NCBI GenBank assembly: GCA_002343985.1
Contig: DDTB01000001.1
Span: 1-64,000, forward strand
Origin: Chitinophagaceae bacterium UBA2375
GTDB taxonomy: Bacteria > Bacteroidota > Bacteroidia > Chitinophagales > Chitinophagaceae
Length of the DNA: 64,000 bases
Reading direction: 5' to 3'
Shown: in pieces, positions 36,955 to 46,291 of the stretch
Numbering within the stretch: position 1 is the stretch's first letter
Layout: each line of letters starts with the position of its first letter
Made by a program: the position numbers and the translations under genes
Notes under the pieces: generated by a model
What the model was told of the DNA's origin: nothing
Database searches by the model: none
Seen by the model: only the letters and a program-made list of their open reading frames with translations

Positions 36955-38887
36955 GCGGAGGCAAGTCCAACGCCTGTGCAGGATTGAGGTGATGGATGCT
37001 GAGTTGCTGGAGGAATGCCTGCATGGAACGGATCAAACGAATTTCCACGGCCCCTGTTTTACCCAGCACGTTTTTCCGGAGTAAGGGATCCGACTTGTAA
37101 TCAAAAAGGGATTCCGCTTTTCCATGAACGGTATTAAACCTTAACAGGTATTGGCTGTCTAATGCCTGGTATGTGCCGGCGTTCTCGCGCATATACAGCA
37201 CCCTATTGCCTGTTGTATCGATAGTGGGCAACTGTTCACCATATGAGATGAAAGGCTGCTTGTTCCCACTGAGCAACAACATGGTATTCAGCATATCCAA
37301 CTGGCTTACCGGCTGCCGGATATTTTTTCCGTTGGGATCCCGGGGATCATACCACATAATTGGAATCCGGAAATGCTGACGGGCATGTGCGGAGGGTTTA
37401 CGTTCATCAGGATACATCCAATGATCGGAACAAAACAGAAAGACCGTATTATTGAACCATGGTTCCTTCATCGCTTTCCGGAAAAAATCCTTCAGGCATT
37501 CATCGTAATAGAGCATGGATTTCATTTGCGGCGATAATCCATCCGGCCAGATCCTGCGCTTATACGAGGAAGGTAGATCATTGGGGTAATGCGTAGATGT
37601 ATTGTAATGCACCGCCAAAAAAGGTTGCCGCTGGCGCTGCAGTTGATTCCCCATAAATTCCAGGACATATTCATCATGCAGGCCCATGGTATGTGATTCC
37701 ATGCCACTGTTACCGGGGATGTCTTCCCTGCAATAATATGTATTGAACCCAAGCCAGTTCACGCATTTGGCAAATCCAAAATCATCATAGTCATCTCCAA
37801 TAAAAAACAAGGATGTATAACCGGAATCCTTCAGCCGGTGGCCTATGCCGGTAACGGGTAGACGCGTATAGGGCGAATGATATACAGGCACTTCCGTTAA
37901 TGTGGGCATGCCGGCCAGTATGGCCACAATCCCCTTATTGGAATGATGCGAATAACTGTACGCGTTCTTATAATACCGGGCATGCCTGCGGATGGAATCC
38001 ATAAATGGCATGGGCAACCTGAACGGACTGTCCATGTCAAAATAATCGGCCGGAACGCTTTCCATGATGAACAAAACAATATTGCGCTTTGGCGCATCCA
38101 CCTGCATCGGTTTGCTGTTCTTCCATAATGGCTGTAATGCCCGCGCTTCCGCATGTGGCATATAATAAAGAGAGTCTACCCTTGCATCTTTATGCCGGTA
38201 CACAGAATACAACAATGTGCCGGCTGATTGCTGCACATAAACCAATGAGGAACTCCTGATTCCGGTTAAAGGATAATTGGGCATGACCATACCCGGGCGT
38301 AGCATCGCCCACACAATCGCCAACGCAACAGGCATGCCGGAAAAGAATAATGCGCTTGATTTTCGCACTGGCAATTGCCTGACAAGTGACAATGCAAACC
38401 TGAATAAGAGCAGGCAAATCAATCCTGCAATAAGCAGGGCCAGAATCGTCCAGCCCGGGTTTTGCACAAAGGTTTTTTGGAAAGGATGGCCGGTGACATA
38501 TAAGAGGTCGGCGTTGGCGCGTTGCCTGTGAAAAGGGAAATAAAATATATCGGCGAGGTTGAGCAGGCTTGCAACTGCCAGCGGGAGCACGAATGCCCAT
38601 AGGGCAAGGGTTTTTGCTATGGCATTGAGTTGTTTTGATAATGACGCAAGCAATAAACAAAGAAATCCCGGCAGGCATAGCCAAAGCAAGGTAAAAGCAT
38701 CTACGGACAGCGACCACTGCAGGATGCCGCCTAATGCGTGTACACTCCGCCAATCATCTTCGCCGGGCCCGGGTGGGTTTACCCATGCAAAAAGCGATTT
38801 GAGCGCAAACTGTAAAATGAGTAGCTTTAAGAAAAATATCCCGGGTGCCCGCAGGGTTTTTGCGAATTGTTGGAATCTTTTTTTCAT
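36947..38887 (-). CDS. LTA-synthase-like membrane sulfatase / phosphoglycerol transferase
   Basis: A 646-residue protein with five membrane helices in the first 190 residues and a sulfatase/alkaline-phosphatase-fold domain facing the periplasm. Family marks are VLFIMESVPADYFDMDS (metal-binding glutamate), the nucleophile region SYSHHSNKGIVAILAGMP, FIGDDYDDFGF and FCSDHWMYPDERKPSAH (aspartate-histidine pair and second histidine). Gram-positive relatives polymerise glycerol phosphate with a threonine nucleophile; here a serine sits in the HSNKG stretch. Relatives in Gram-negatives often decorate glycans or lipids with phosphoglycerol or phosphoethanolamine. The product is unknown. It diverges from a GDPD-like gene with only 26 bp between start codons. 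Confidence 0.85.
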   Translation of the reverse strand: MKKRFQQFAKTLRAPGIFFLKLLILQFALKSLFAWVNPPGPGEDDWRSVHALGGILQWSLSVDAFTLLWLCLPGFLCLLLASLSKQLNAIAKTLALWAFVLPLAVASLLNLADIFYFPFHRQRANADLLYVTGHPFQKTFVQNPGWTILALLIAGLICLLLFRFALSLVRQLPVRKSSALFFSGMPVALAIVWAMLRPGMVMPNYPLTGIRSSSLVYVQQSAGTLLYSVYRHKDARVDSLYYMPHAEARALQPLWKNSKPMQVDAPKRNIVLFIMESVPADYFDMDSPFRLPMPFMDSIRRHARYYKNAYSYSHHSNKGIVAILAGMPTLTEVPVYHSPYTRLPVTGIGHRLKDSGYTSLFFIGDDYDDFGFAKCVNWLGFNTYYCREDIPGNSGMESHTMGLHDEYVLEFMGNQLQRQRQPFLAVHYNTSTHYPNDLPSSYKRRIWPDGLSPQMKSMLYYDECLKDFFRKAMKEPWFNNTVFLFCSDHWMYPDERKPSAHARQHFRIPIMWYDPRDPNGKNIRQPVSQLDMLNTMLLLSGNKQPFISYGEQLPTIDTTGNRVLYMRENAGTYQALDSQYLLRFNTVHGKAESLFDYKSDPLLRKNVLGKTGAVEIRLIRSMQAFLQQLSIHHLNPAQALDLPPLN

Positions 38888-38896
38888 GAGATGCGG

Positions 38897-38906
38897 TGAC
38901 CGGTCA
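38897..38906. promoter_or_regulatory. Palindrome between divergent sulfatase and GDPD-like genes
   Basis: TGACCGGTCA is a perfect 10-bp palindrome centred in the 26-bp gap between the two start codons. It could be an operator shared by both genes. The gap is too short for two promoters, so at least one must lie inside a coding region. Confidence 0.35.
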
Positions 38907-38913
38907 TTAGCAG

Positions 38914-39720
38914 ATGAAGCTGCCAGGTTTCATACTAAACAAATATACTGTTTCAGCACTAATCCTGCTGGCCTTGCTGGGAACAGATATCCTGTTGCAC
39001 AAAGGCATGAGCCGGGTGATGTTGCCGGAACCTTTCACCGACCGGGTGCAACCGATGAATATTCAACCAGCCGCGAGCCCACTCAAAAACCAGCATAAGT
39101 ATTGGGTCAGGGGTGTGAATGACCCCTCTTTGCTGCAGGGACTCAAACAACCACTAGGTGGTATTGAATGTGATGTGTATTTCGACAGCAGTATACACAG
39201 CTTTTATGTGTATCATGATTCATCGCGCATGTCAACCATCCGTTTAGACAGCCTCTTGCAAGCTTTACAAAAAATGCAGCCTGAAAGCGGTGTCTGGCTT
39301 GACATGAAAAACCTTGAACCCTATTATGCCCATGATGCCTTGAAAGAAGTGAACCGGATCAGGGATACATACCATTTACAGGAACGATTGATCATAGAAT
39401 CGGCAAGGCCTGATTTGCTGAAAGCTTTTACAGACAGTGGTTATTACAGCAGTTATTATATCCCATTCTTAAACCCTTACCAGGCCAATGAAGACAGTAT
39501 TGTAGGCTATATCGAAGATGTGGGCAGGTTGCTGAAGGAGTACCCCAGTTCGGCTGTTTCGGGCTATTATTTTCAATATCCATTGATCAGGAAATTCTTT
39601 CCCAATTATCCCATACTTACCTGGACTAATGACTCTTATGTTAGCCTGGTGACATACAGCTTCAACCGTATGCTGAAAAATGACGAAATGGTTAAAGTAG
39701 TATTATACCCGGTTGATTAA
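38914..39720 (+). CDS. Membrane-anchored GDPD/menorin-like phosphodiesterase candidate
   Basis: A 268-residue protein with an N-terminal signal anchor (about 10-26) and an outward-facing domain. The order RGVND (near 67), GIECDVYFD (near 83-91), YVYHD (near 98-102) and WLDMKNL (near 130) resembles the active-site layout of glycerophosphodiester phosphodiesterases and menorin/FAM151 proteins (HRG, ExD, HD). The first histidine is replaced here by valine before RG. The assignment is tentative. If right, it would act on a glycerophosphate-type bond in the periplasm. That would fit its divergent neighbour, an LTA-synthase-like sulfatase. The C-terminus abuts the convergent histidine kinase gene with an 18-bp gap. 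Confidence 0.5.
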   Translation: MKLPGFILNKYTVSALILLALLGTDILLHKGMSRVMLPEPFTDRVQPMNIQPAASPLKNQHKYWVRGVNDPSLLQGLKQPLGGIECDVYFDSSIHSFYVYHDSSRMSTIRLDSLLQALQKMQPESGVWLDMKNLEPYYAHDALKEVNRIRDTYHLQERLIIESARPDLLKAFTDSGYYSSYYIPFLNPYQANEDSIVGYIEDVGRLLKEYPSSAVSGYYFQYPLIRKFFPNYPILTWTNDSYVSLVTYSFNRMLKNDEMVKVVLYPVD

Positions 39721-39738
39721 TACGGGTATGCGTAACTG

Positions 39739-42015
39739 TTACAACTTGCCTGATTCTGTCTCTGAATTCACCTGTAAAGGAAAGCGTATATGCAGGGCGC
39801 AACCTTTCCCGGGCGCTGAATCCACCTCCACTTTACCGTTATACGCATCAACCCTGTTAAAGATATTAATGAGCCCGATGCCTTTTACTTTTCCTGATTG
39901 GGCGTATTCGAAGCCAATGCCGTTATCGCTGATATCCAGTAAAACTTCCCCACCATCTTCCTGCAGGGAAATCCTCGCTTCCGTGGCCTGTGAGTGCTTC
40001 ACAATGTTACCGGTTTGTTCCTGAACGATGCGGAAAATCATCAACTGATGCGCGGATGACAATCTTTTAGACAAGCGTTCATCCACATCCAGTTCCACCT
40101 GTATATGCCGGTGTTGCTGCATATTGTTCGCGATTTCAGTGATGCTTTCTTTCAGCCCCACTATCGAAACCACTTTGGAGTTCATACGTTTGGAGAGCGC
40201 CCGGATTTCATCCACTGCCATCAGCAGATAGTTGGTGGCTTTGTCGAGCAATTCATCGCGTTGCTCCGGTGTATTCTTGGCGATGCCGATAAATAACCTT
40301 GAGCTGATCAGCAATTGATTTACATTGTCATGCAATTCGGCGCTGATCATATTACGCTCATGTTCCTGCGCACGGATGGTGGCCTGGTTGATGAGTTTTT
40401 GTTTTTGCACCTGTTCATGCAAAAGCTGTGATTCCAGTTTCTTCCTTTCGGTAATATCCTGCATCGAACCAACCTGCCTGACAGGTATGCCATTCTGGTA
40501 AATGGTATACCCCTTATCGCTGATAAAACGGTAAGAGCCATCGGCATGCTGGAAACGGTATTCATCTTCCCAATTGGGTTTCCCTTCGCGCATGTTTTGT
40601 TCAATCTTCTGCTCCACCCTAAGTTTATCTTCCGGGTGTATCCTGTCTGACCACCATTGCAAAGTGGACTCAATGTCCTCCCTGTTAAACCCTGAAATTT
40701 TACAGAAGGCATCGCTCCGGTAAATTTCATTGGTTTGCAGGTCAAGGTCCCAAATCGCGTCGGAACTCGCGTTTACCACATAAGTAAACCGTTCGTTCAT
40801 CAACTGTAATTTCTTTTCTGCCGATTTCTGCTCGGTGACATCAATGGCATGACCGCCAATCATCATCCCATATTTACCCGGCACCAGGAACCAGTTGGCC
40901 AGGTAGTACTTTTCAGATCCGTCAGGTAATAACAATTGATCTTCGGTGGTAACAGGCTTACCATGTGCCAGCACCTGGCGGTTTTTCTCCATGATGCGGC
41001 GTGCCACCACGGGGTCGGTGAATTCGTAAATATTCTTTCCCATATCCTGCTCACCCAAACCAATCCTTGACATGAATAACGGGTTCGCATAGACGAGGTT
41101 TCCAAATTCATCATATACCCAGGCCAGTGTCGGGCTGTTCGACATGAAGCCCCGGAAGAGCATCTCACTTTGCTGCACTTTTTTCCATGCCAATCTTTCA
41201 GAAGTAATATCCTTGAATGAAGCAACTACAGCTTCGGGCGTTTGGCTGTTTTCCTTAAATATCGGGCGGCTGTTGATGGAAATCCAAATCTCATCCCCTT
41301 TCTCCCTTCTCAAACCCATTACCACATCATTGATATCACGCCCGGTGCGCAAAGAAACAATGGCGGGAAATTCATCTGATGGAAATTTCGTTTCATCCTG
41401 GCGCAGCGCGTTCCAGGCTTCACTTTGAATAGCCATACCTGCCAAACCCGGTGAAGGTATGCCCAGGATTTCCGCTGCCTTTTTATTCGCGGTTTCAATT
41501 TGGCCCTCTTTATTTATCAGCACAACCCCTTCCGACAAAGATTCCACCACCACCTGGTATTTGTTTTCCACACGATGCAGTTCGTCATGCACAGCAGGCG
41601 ATTGAGATTGATGGAATAAGGCAAACAAAACAGCATTGGGCTCCTCCTGTTCATCAATCATCAGGGAAAAACGGCCATATCCATGAAAGATGTGGTTTTC
41701 AGTCAAACTGATTGACAATGCGCCGCTCCATGAACCATTATTATTGATTTCGGATAAAACGGCTTCCCTGGTAAAACCCGGGAACGATACATTCAATATT
41801 TCAAACAAGTGGCCGCCCAGGTATGAACCGGGTAATTGAAGCGGAAATTGTTTATACGCTGAAACAGATTGTATGCGCAAAAAACGGTCCATTAAAATCA
41901 ATGAAACCGGTCCATCAGATGGCGGCATACCCTCCGGGCGGATAACCGGAGCCTTATAGCTAATGGTTAGCCCGGGATGTTGAGTTACAACATGTTGACG
42001 ATCAGGGTTTTTCAT
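39739..42015 (-). CDS. Multi-PAS sensor histidine kinase (NarX/DegS type)
   Basis: I start at the ATG at 42015 (MKNPDRQHVV), giving 758 residues; the frame could begin 11 codons earlier at a TTG. There is no membrane segment, so it should be cytoplasmic. A degenerate N-terminal PAS-like part is followed by three clear PAS domains (about 150-275, 280-400 and 410-530), the last two with PAC ends (DVTEQKSAEKKL, DITERKKLESQL). The dimerisation helix has the phospho-acceptor histidine in SAELHDNVNQLL, the HPK7 type. The ATPase domain has DNGIGF and KGIGLINIFNRV. Its response regulator is not adjacent, so it is an orphan kinase here. Confidence 0.9.
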   Translation of the reverse strand: MKNPDRQHVVTQHPGLTISYKAPVIRPEGMPPSDGPVSLILMDRFLRIQSVSAYKQFPLQLPGSYLGGHLFEILNVSFPGFTREAVLSEINNNGSWSGALSISLTENHIFHGYGRFSLMIDEQEEPNAVLFALFHQSQSPAVHDELHRVENKYQVVVESLSEGVVLINKEGQIETANKKAAEILGIPSPGLAGMAIQSEAWNALRQDETKFPSDEFPAIVSLRTGRDINDVVMGLRREKGDEIWISINSRPIFKENSQTPEAVVASFKDITSERLAWKKVQQSEMLFRGFMSNSPTLAWVYDEFGNLVYANPLFMSRIGLGEQDMGKNIYEFTDPVVARRIMEKNRQVLAHGKPVTTEDQLLLPDGSEKYYLANWFLVPGKYGMMIGGHAIDVTEQKSAEKKLQLMNERFTYVVNASSDAIWDLDLQTNEIYRSDAFCKISGFNREDIESTLQWWSDRIHPEDKLRVEQKIEQNMREGKPNWEDEYRFQHADGSYRFISDKGYTIYQNGIPVRQVGSMQDITERKKLESQLLHEQVQKQKLINQATIRAQEHERNMISAELHDNVNQLLISSRLFIGIAKNTPEQRDELLDKATNYLLMAVDEIRALSKRMNSKVVSIVGLKESITEIANNMQQHRHIQVELDVDERLSKRLSSAHQLMIFRIVQEQTGNIVKHSQATEARISLQEDGGEVLLDISDNGIGFEYAQSGKVKGIGLINIFNRVDAYNGKVEVDSAPGKGCALHIRFPLQVNSETESGKL

Positions 42016-42107
42016 CAGGAAGCTTGTTTTCAGGCGTTGGATATACAATACCCTAAAAGTAGTAAACGAAGGAACGCCTGTTTAAGTATGTTTTAGTGTA
42101 AGAATGG

Positions 42108-42137
42108 TTGTTTTTTCCGTCAGATAGGCTAACTTCG
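42108..42137 (+). promoter_or_regulatory. Promoter of the hydroxyacyl-CoA dehydrogenase gene
   Basis: TTG at 42108-42110, a 19-base spacer, then TAACTTCG at 42130-42137 (seven of eight matches to TANNTTTG). The GTG start codon follows 36 bases later. Confidence 0.5.
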
Positions 42138-42173
42138 ATCAAAATAGTTGTTTAACTAACTAAATTTTTCGAA

Positions 42174-44552
42174 GTGAAGAGAAACATCAAAAAAGTAGCT
42201 GTTTTGGGTAGCGGGGTCATGGGAAGCCGGATCGCGGCACATTTTGCCGGGGCGGGCGTACAGGTTTTGTTGCTCGATATCCTTCCAAAGGACCTGCCGG
42301 CTGACGCGCCGAAGGCTGCCAGGAATAAAATTGTGAACGATGCGCTTGCGGCCGCTTTAAAGTCGAACCCTTCTCCGGTCTATCATAAATCAGTTGCACA
42401 AAGGATACAGACGGGAAATTTCACCGACAATATGAAAGATATCGCCGGTGCCGACTGGATCATTGAAGTGGTGGTGGAAAGGCTTGATATTAAGCAATCG
42501 ATTTTTACGGAAGTAGAAAAATACCGGAAGCCCGGAACCCTGGTGACATCGAATACATCAGGCATACCCATTCACCTGATGGCGGAGGGGCGCAGTGAGG
42601 ATTTCAAACAGCATTTTTGTGGTACGCACTTTTTTAATCCGCCCAGGTACCTCAAACTCCTTGAAATCATCCCCACGCCTTTTACCAAACCTGAAGTTGT
42701 TGAATTCCTCATGCATTATGGGGACCTGTTCCTGGGCAAGCGGACTGTGTTATGCAAAGATACACCGGCATTTATTGCCAACAGGATTGGTGTGTTTTCG
42801 ATCATGGCGATCATGAACGGGATGGATAAACTTCAATTAAGCATTGATGAAATAGACGCGTTGACCGGCCCGGTGATTGGGAGGCCAAAGTCTGCCACTT
42901 TCCGCACAGCCGACGTGGTGGGCATAGACACTTTGGTAAGGGTGGCGAAAGGTGTATATGAATCTTGTCCGGACGATGAAGCCCGTTCCTTATTCAGTAT
43001 CCCAACATGGCTTGAACAAATGATCGCGCAAAACTGGTTGGGCGATAAGAGCGGACAAGGATTTTTTAAGAAAGTGAAATCCGCAACGGGTGATAAAGAC
43101 ATACAGGTATTAAACCTGCAAAGCCTGGATTATGAGCCCAGGAAAAAACCAAAGTTCGCGACACTCGAAGCGGCCAAACAAATAGAAGACCTGCCCGGAA
43201 GGCTGAAAGCCCTGATGGCAGGACAGGATAAGGCCGGAGCGTTTTACAGGCAATTCCATTACGCGCTCTTTTCCTACATATCGCACCGCATCCCGGAAAT
43301 CAGCGATGACATATACAAGGTTGATGACGCGATGATGGCGGGATTTGGATGGGAGATCGGGGCCTTTGAAAGTTGGGACGCGCTGGGTGTTGCAAAAACA
43401 GTGGCAGCCATGAAAACGGCAGGCCATACTATTGCCCCATGGGTGGAAGAGATGCTGGCCGCGGGCATCAGCAGCTTTTACTCGGTAGCAAACGGAAAGC
43501 GTTTATACTATAACGTGAGTACCCGGCAATATGAACCGATGCCGGGCGGTGACGCTTTTATTGTAATGAAAAACTTTGATAACCAAACCGTTTGGAAGAA
43601 CAGTGCCTGCAGGACATACCATTTAGGCGATGATGTGCTTGGTTTGGAGTGGTACACCAAAATGGGCAGCATTGGTGGGGAAGTATTGGAGGGCATACAG
43701 AAATCGATATCATTGGCGGAACAATCGTACAAAGGTCTGGTGATAGCCAACAGCGGCGCCAATTTCAGCGCCGGCGCGAATGTGGCCATGATATTTATGA
43801 TGGCTATTGAGCAGGATTATGATGAAATAGATATGGCCATCAGGATGTTCCAGCAAACCATGATGCGCGTGCGGTATTCATCGATACCGGTAGTGGCGGC
43901 CCCTCACGGACTGGCATTGGGTGGCGGCTGCGAACTTTGCCTGCACGCCGATAAAGTCATCGCAGCAGCGGAAACATATACCGGGCTTGTAGAAGCCGGC
44001 ATTGGCGTGATTCCCGGCGGCGGAGGTACTAAGGAATTTGTATTGAGGGCAAGCGATGAAATCCACCAGGGAGAACCGGAAACCATCACTTTGCAAAACA
44101 GGTTTATCAATGTCGCCACCGCCAAAGTGGCTACATCGGCGCATGAAGCGTATGATTTGGGTATCTACCGGAAAGGGATAGACGAAATCAGCATCAATGG
44201 CGACAGGCGCATTTCGGAAGCCAAAAAAGCCGTCATCGAATTATACGACCAGGGTTATGTGATGCCGATTCAACGCACGGATATTAAGGTAGCCGGGCGC
44301 TCCGGGCTGGGTGCGCTGTATGCGGGCATTAATGGCATGTGGCGTGCGCAATACGCGACAGACCATGATGTTACCGTAGCTAAAAAACTGGCATACGTAA
44401 TGTGTGGCGGCGACTTGAGCGAAGCCAGGGAAGTATCGGAACAATACCTGCTCGACCTGGAAAGGGAAGCCTTCCTGAGTTTAACCGCTGAAAAGAAAAC
44501 GCTGGAGCGCATTCAAAGTATTTTAAAAACCGGGAAACCCCTGCGCAATTAA
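42174..44552 (+). CDS. 3-hydroxyacyl-CoA dehydrogenase / enoyl-CoA hydratase fusion
   Basis: A 792-residue beta-oxidation multifunctional protein starting at GTG (MKRNIKKVAVLG); no in-frame ATG lies near. The N-terminal Rossmann dehydrogenase domain has LGSGVMGSRIAAHFAGAG (about 11-28), and a dehydrogenase C-terminal domain follows (HFCGTHFFNPPRYLKLLEI near 146). The last 300 residues are a crotonase domain with the oxyanion-hole stretches ANSGANFSAGANVAMI and PHGLALGGGCELCLH. This order, dehydrogenase first, is the reverse of E. coli FadB. It turns enoyl-CoA into 3-ketoacyl-CoA. No thiolase or acyl-CoA dehydrogenase lies next to it. An LD-carboxypeptidase gene follows after 15 bases. Confidence 0.92.
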   Translation: MKRNIKKVAVLGSGVMGSRIAAHFAGAGVQVLLLDILPKDLPADAPKAARNKIVNDALAAALKSNPSPVYHKSVAQRIQTGNFTDNMKDIAGADWIIEVVVERLDIKQSIFTEVEKYRKPGTLVTSNTSGIPIHLMAEGRSEDFKQHFCGTHFFNPPRYLKLLEIIPTPFTKPEVVEFLMHYGDLFLGKRTVLCKDTPAFIANRIGVFSIMAIMNGMDKLQLSIDEIDALTGPVIGRPKSATFRTADVVGIDTLVRVAKGVYESCPDDEARSLFSIPTWLEQMIAQNWLGDKSGQGFFKKVKSATGDKDIQVLNLQSLDYEPRKKPKFATLEAAKQIEDLPGRLKALMAGQDKAGAFYRQFHYALFSYISHRIPEISDDIYKVDDAMMAGFGWEIGAFESWDALGVAKTVAAMKTAGHTIAPWVEEMLAAGISSFYSVANGKRLYYNVSTRQYEPMPGGDAFIVMKNFDNQTVWKNSACRTYHLGDDVLGLEWYTKMGSIGGEVLEGIQKSISLAEQSYKGLVIANSGANFSAGANVAMIFMMAIEQDYDEIDMAIRMFQQTMMRVRYSSIPVVAAPHGLALGGGCELCLHADKVIAAAETYTGLVEAGIGVIPGGGGTKEFVLRASDEIHQGEPETITLQNRFINVATAKVATSAHEAYDLGIYRKGIDEISINGDRRISEAKKAVIELYDQGYVMPIQRTDIKVAGRSGLGALYAGINGMWRAQYATDHDVTVAKKLAYVMCGGDLSEAREVSEQYLLDLEREAFLSLTAEKKTLERIQSILKTGKPLRN

Positions 44553-44567
44553 TCAGACCATTATTTT

Positions 44568-45479
44568 ATGGCCATCATTCCTCCTTATCTGAAAAAAGGG
44601 TCGCGCATCGGCATCACCTGCCCTGCAGGTTATATGCCCGCCGAAAATGCGCAAACCTGCATCCATACATTGCAATCATGGGGTTACGAAGTGATGGTTG
44701 GCCGCACCCTGGGCAGCCATTCAGACAATTATTTCAGCGGCAGTGATGAAGAACGTTTGGAAGAACTGCAAGCCATGTTGGATGAACCATCCATTGATGC
44801 CATATTATTTGGACGAGGTGGCTATGGCCTTAGCCGCATCATTGACAGGATTGATTTCAAAAAATTCCGGAAAAAACCAAAATGGCTGATTGGGTTCAGC
44901 GATATTACCGTTATCCATGCGCATGTTTGGGGCAGGTACGGTATCTGCACCCTGCATGCGCCTATGGCAGCGGCCTTCCAGGATGGCCATGGTAAGAACA
45001 GCAATGTAGATACACTGCGCAAAGCCCTCTCCGGCAAAGCACTCCAATATCAATGCCAGCAGCATCCCCTAAACAGGACCGGAAAAGCGGAGGGGGTATT
45101 GGTTGGCGGAAACCTGGCCCTGCTGGCCCACCTGGTTGGCACAGCTTCGGAACTAAATACAAAAGGAAAAATCCTATTCCTGGAAGATGTGGGCGAATAT
45201 ATTTACCAGGTTGACAGGATGATGCTGCAACTGAAAAGAACAGGGGCTTTGCAAAAGTTGGCGGCCCTGGTTATTGGCGGATTTACAGACATGAAAGATA
45301 CCACAAGGCCTTTTGGGTCAACCGTAGAAGAAGCCATTGCAGAAATGGTCAGTGAATACGATTACCCGGTTTGCTTTGGTTTCCCCATCAGCCATGGCAA
45401 GGAAAATGTATCGGTGAAAACGGGTGTTACACATCAACTGCAAGTAAGCAAAAACAAAACCTCACTCAAAGAACTATAA
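44568..45479 (+). CDS. Cytoplasmic S66 LD-carboxypeptidase
   Basis: A 303-residue S66 peptidase without a signal peptide. The nucleophile lies in IGFSDITVIHAH (near 110), the glutamate in FLEDVGEYIYQVDR and the histidine in FPISHGKENVSVKTG. It should trim the terminal D-alanine from murein tetrapeptides during recycling in the cytoplasm, as LdcA does. It is clearly paralogous to the exported protein at 28873, sharing the motifs RGGYGL-RIID, FKKFRK-PKW and the active-site blocks. It follows the beta-oxidation gene by 15 bases and ends tail to tail with a hydrolase gene, with no base between. Confidence 0.9.
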   Translation: MAIIPPYLKKGSRIGITCPAGYMPAENAQTCIHTLQSWGYEVMVGRTLGSHSDNYFSGSDEERLEELQAMLDEPSIDAILFGRGGYGLSRIIDRIDFKKFRKKPKWLIGFSDITVIHAHVWGRYGICTLHAPMAAAFQDGHGKNSNVDTLRKALSGKALQYQCQQHPLNRTGKAEGVLVGGNLALLAHLVGTASELNTKGKILFLEDVGEYIYQVDRMMLQLKRTGALQKLAALVIGGFTDMKDTTRPFGSTVEEAIAEMVSEYDYPVCFGFPISHGKENVSVKTGVTHQLQVSKNKTSLKEL

Positions 45480-46286
45480 TCAGGGGCAGACGGATTTGAC
45501 CAGGTCCGCATACTGCGCATAGCCGGCAAGGTTATGGTGGGTGCCCCCTTCGATGCGGATAAACCGGTCGCCGGGCTTGAGCAGGGATTCCAGTTTTTTT
45601 GCCTGTGAAAATGGGATGACGCCATCATCCGTGCCATGCAGGATGGCCACGGGCACATGCACATCGCTGAGGTATTTATACAACGGTAACTGGTAATTAG
45701 ACATATAGCCCGCGGGATATATGGGCGCGTAATGGCTGAACAATGCGGGGATACTGTAATATGGGGTTTCCAGGATTAAATAACGGCAACGGTTACCCGA
45801 AGAAATGTACGCGGCAATACCCGTACCAAATGATTTTCCATAGACAAGCACACTGTCTGCTGAAAAGGAATTGGTCAGCAACTTATATACCTGCCATGCC
45901 TGGCTGTACAATTTCTTTTCATCCCTATCACCGGTACTTTTACCAAATCCGGGATAATCGGGCATCCACACCTCATAGCCTCTGCTGGTGAAGGCATGGG
46001 CAAAGCCCGCATAGCGCTCTACATTTTCCTTATTTCCATGAAAATACAGTACGGCGCCTTTTGATTTGCCGGTATCCGGCAAAAACCGCAATATGTGGAT
46101 GGTATCCGTTTTGCTAAAGGGTATAAAAATTTCATGAAAGCGTCCTTTAATGGAAAACCTGTGCGTGGCAGGCAAAGGCTTGGGATGAAAGAGAAAATAA
46201 TCCTGCAGGTAATACAAAGCAATGCCAATGACCCCATACAGCATCAAAATAATCTTTGTCCATTTCCAGATTTTTCTTTTATACAT
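45480..46286 (-). CDS. Membrane-anchored alpha/beta hydrolase, second of a tandem pair
   Basis: The ATG at 46286 (MYKRKIWKWTK) gives 268 residues, with an N-terminal membrane anchor (about 12-28) and an alpha/beta hydrolase domain outside or at the membrane. The oxyanion stretch is LYFHGNKENVERYAGFA. The nucleophile serine is in VYGKSFGTGIAAY (GKSFG), the acid in HGTDDGVIPF and the histidine in GTHHN, so the triad is complete. It resembles ABHD17-type or lysophospholipase-like proteins; the substrate is unknown. It lies five bases after its paralogue, in the operon kup-rhodanese-hydrolase-hydrolase. Confidence 0.85.
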   Translation of the reverse strand: MYKRKIWKWTKIILMLYGVIGIALYYLQDYFLFHPKPLPATHRFSIKGRFHEIFIPFSKTDTIHILRFLPDTGKSKGAVLYFHGNKENVERYAGFAHAFTSRGYEVWMPDYPGFGKSTGDRDEKKLYSQAWQVYKLLTNSFSADSVLVYGKSFGTGIAAYISSGNRCRYLILETPYYSIPALFSHYAPIYPAGYMSNYQLPLYKYLSDVHVPVAILHGTDDGVIPFSQAKKLESLLKPGDRFIRIEGGTHHNLAGYAQYADLVKSVCP

Positions 46287-46291
46287 CGTAA

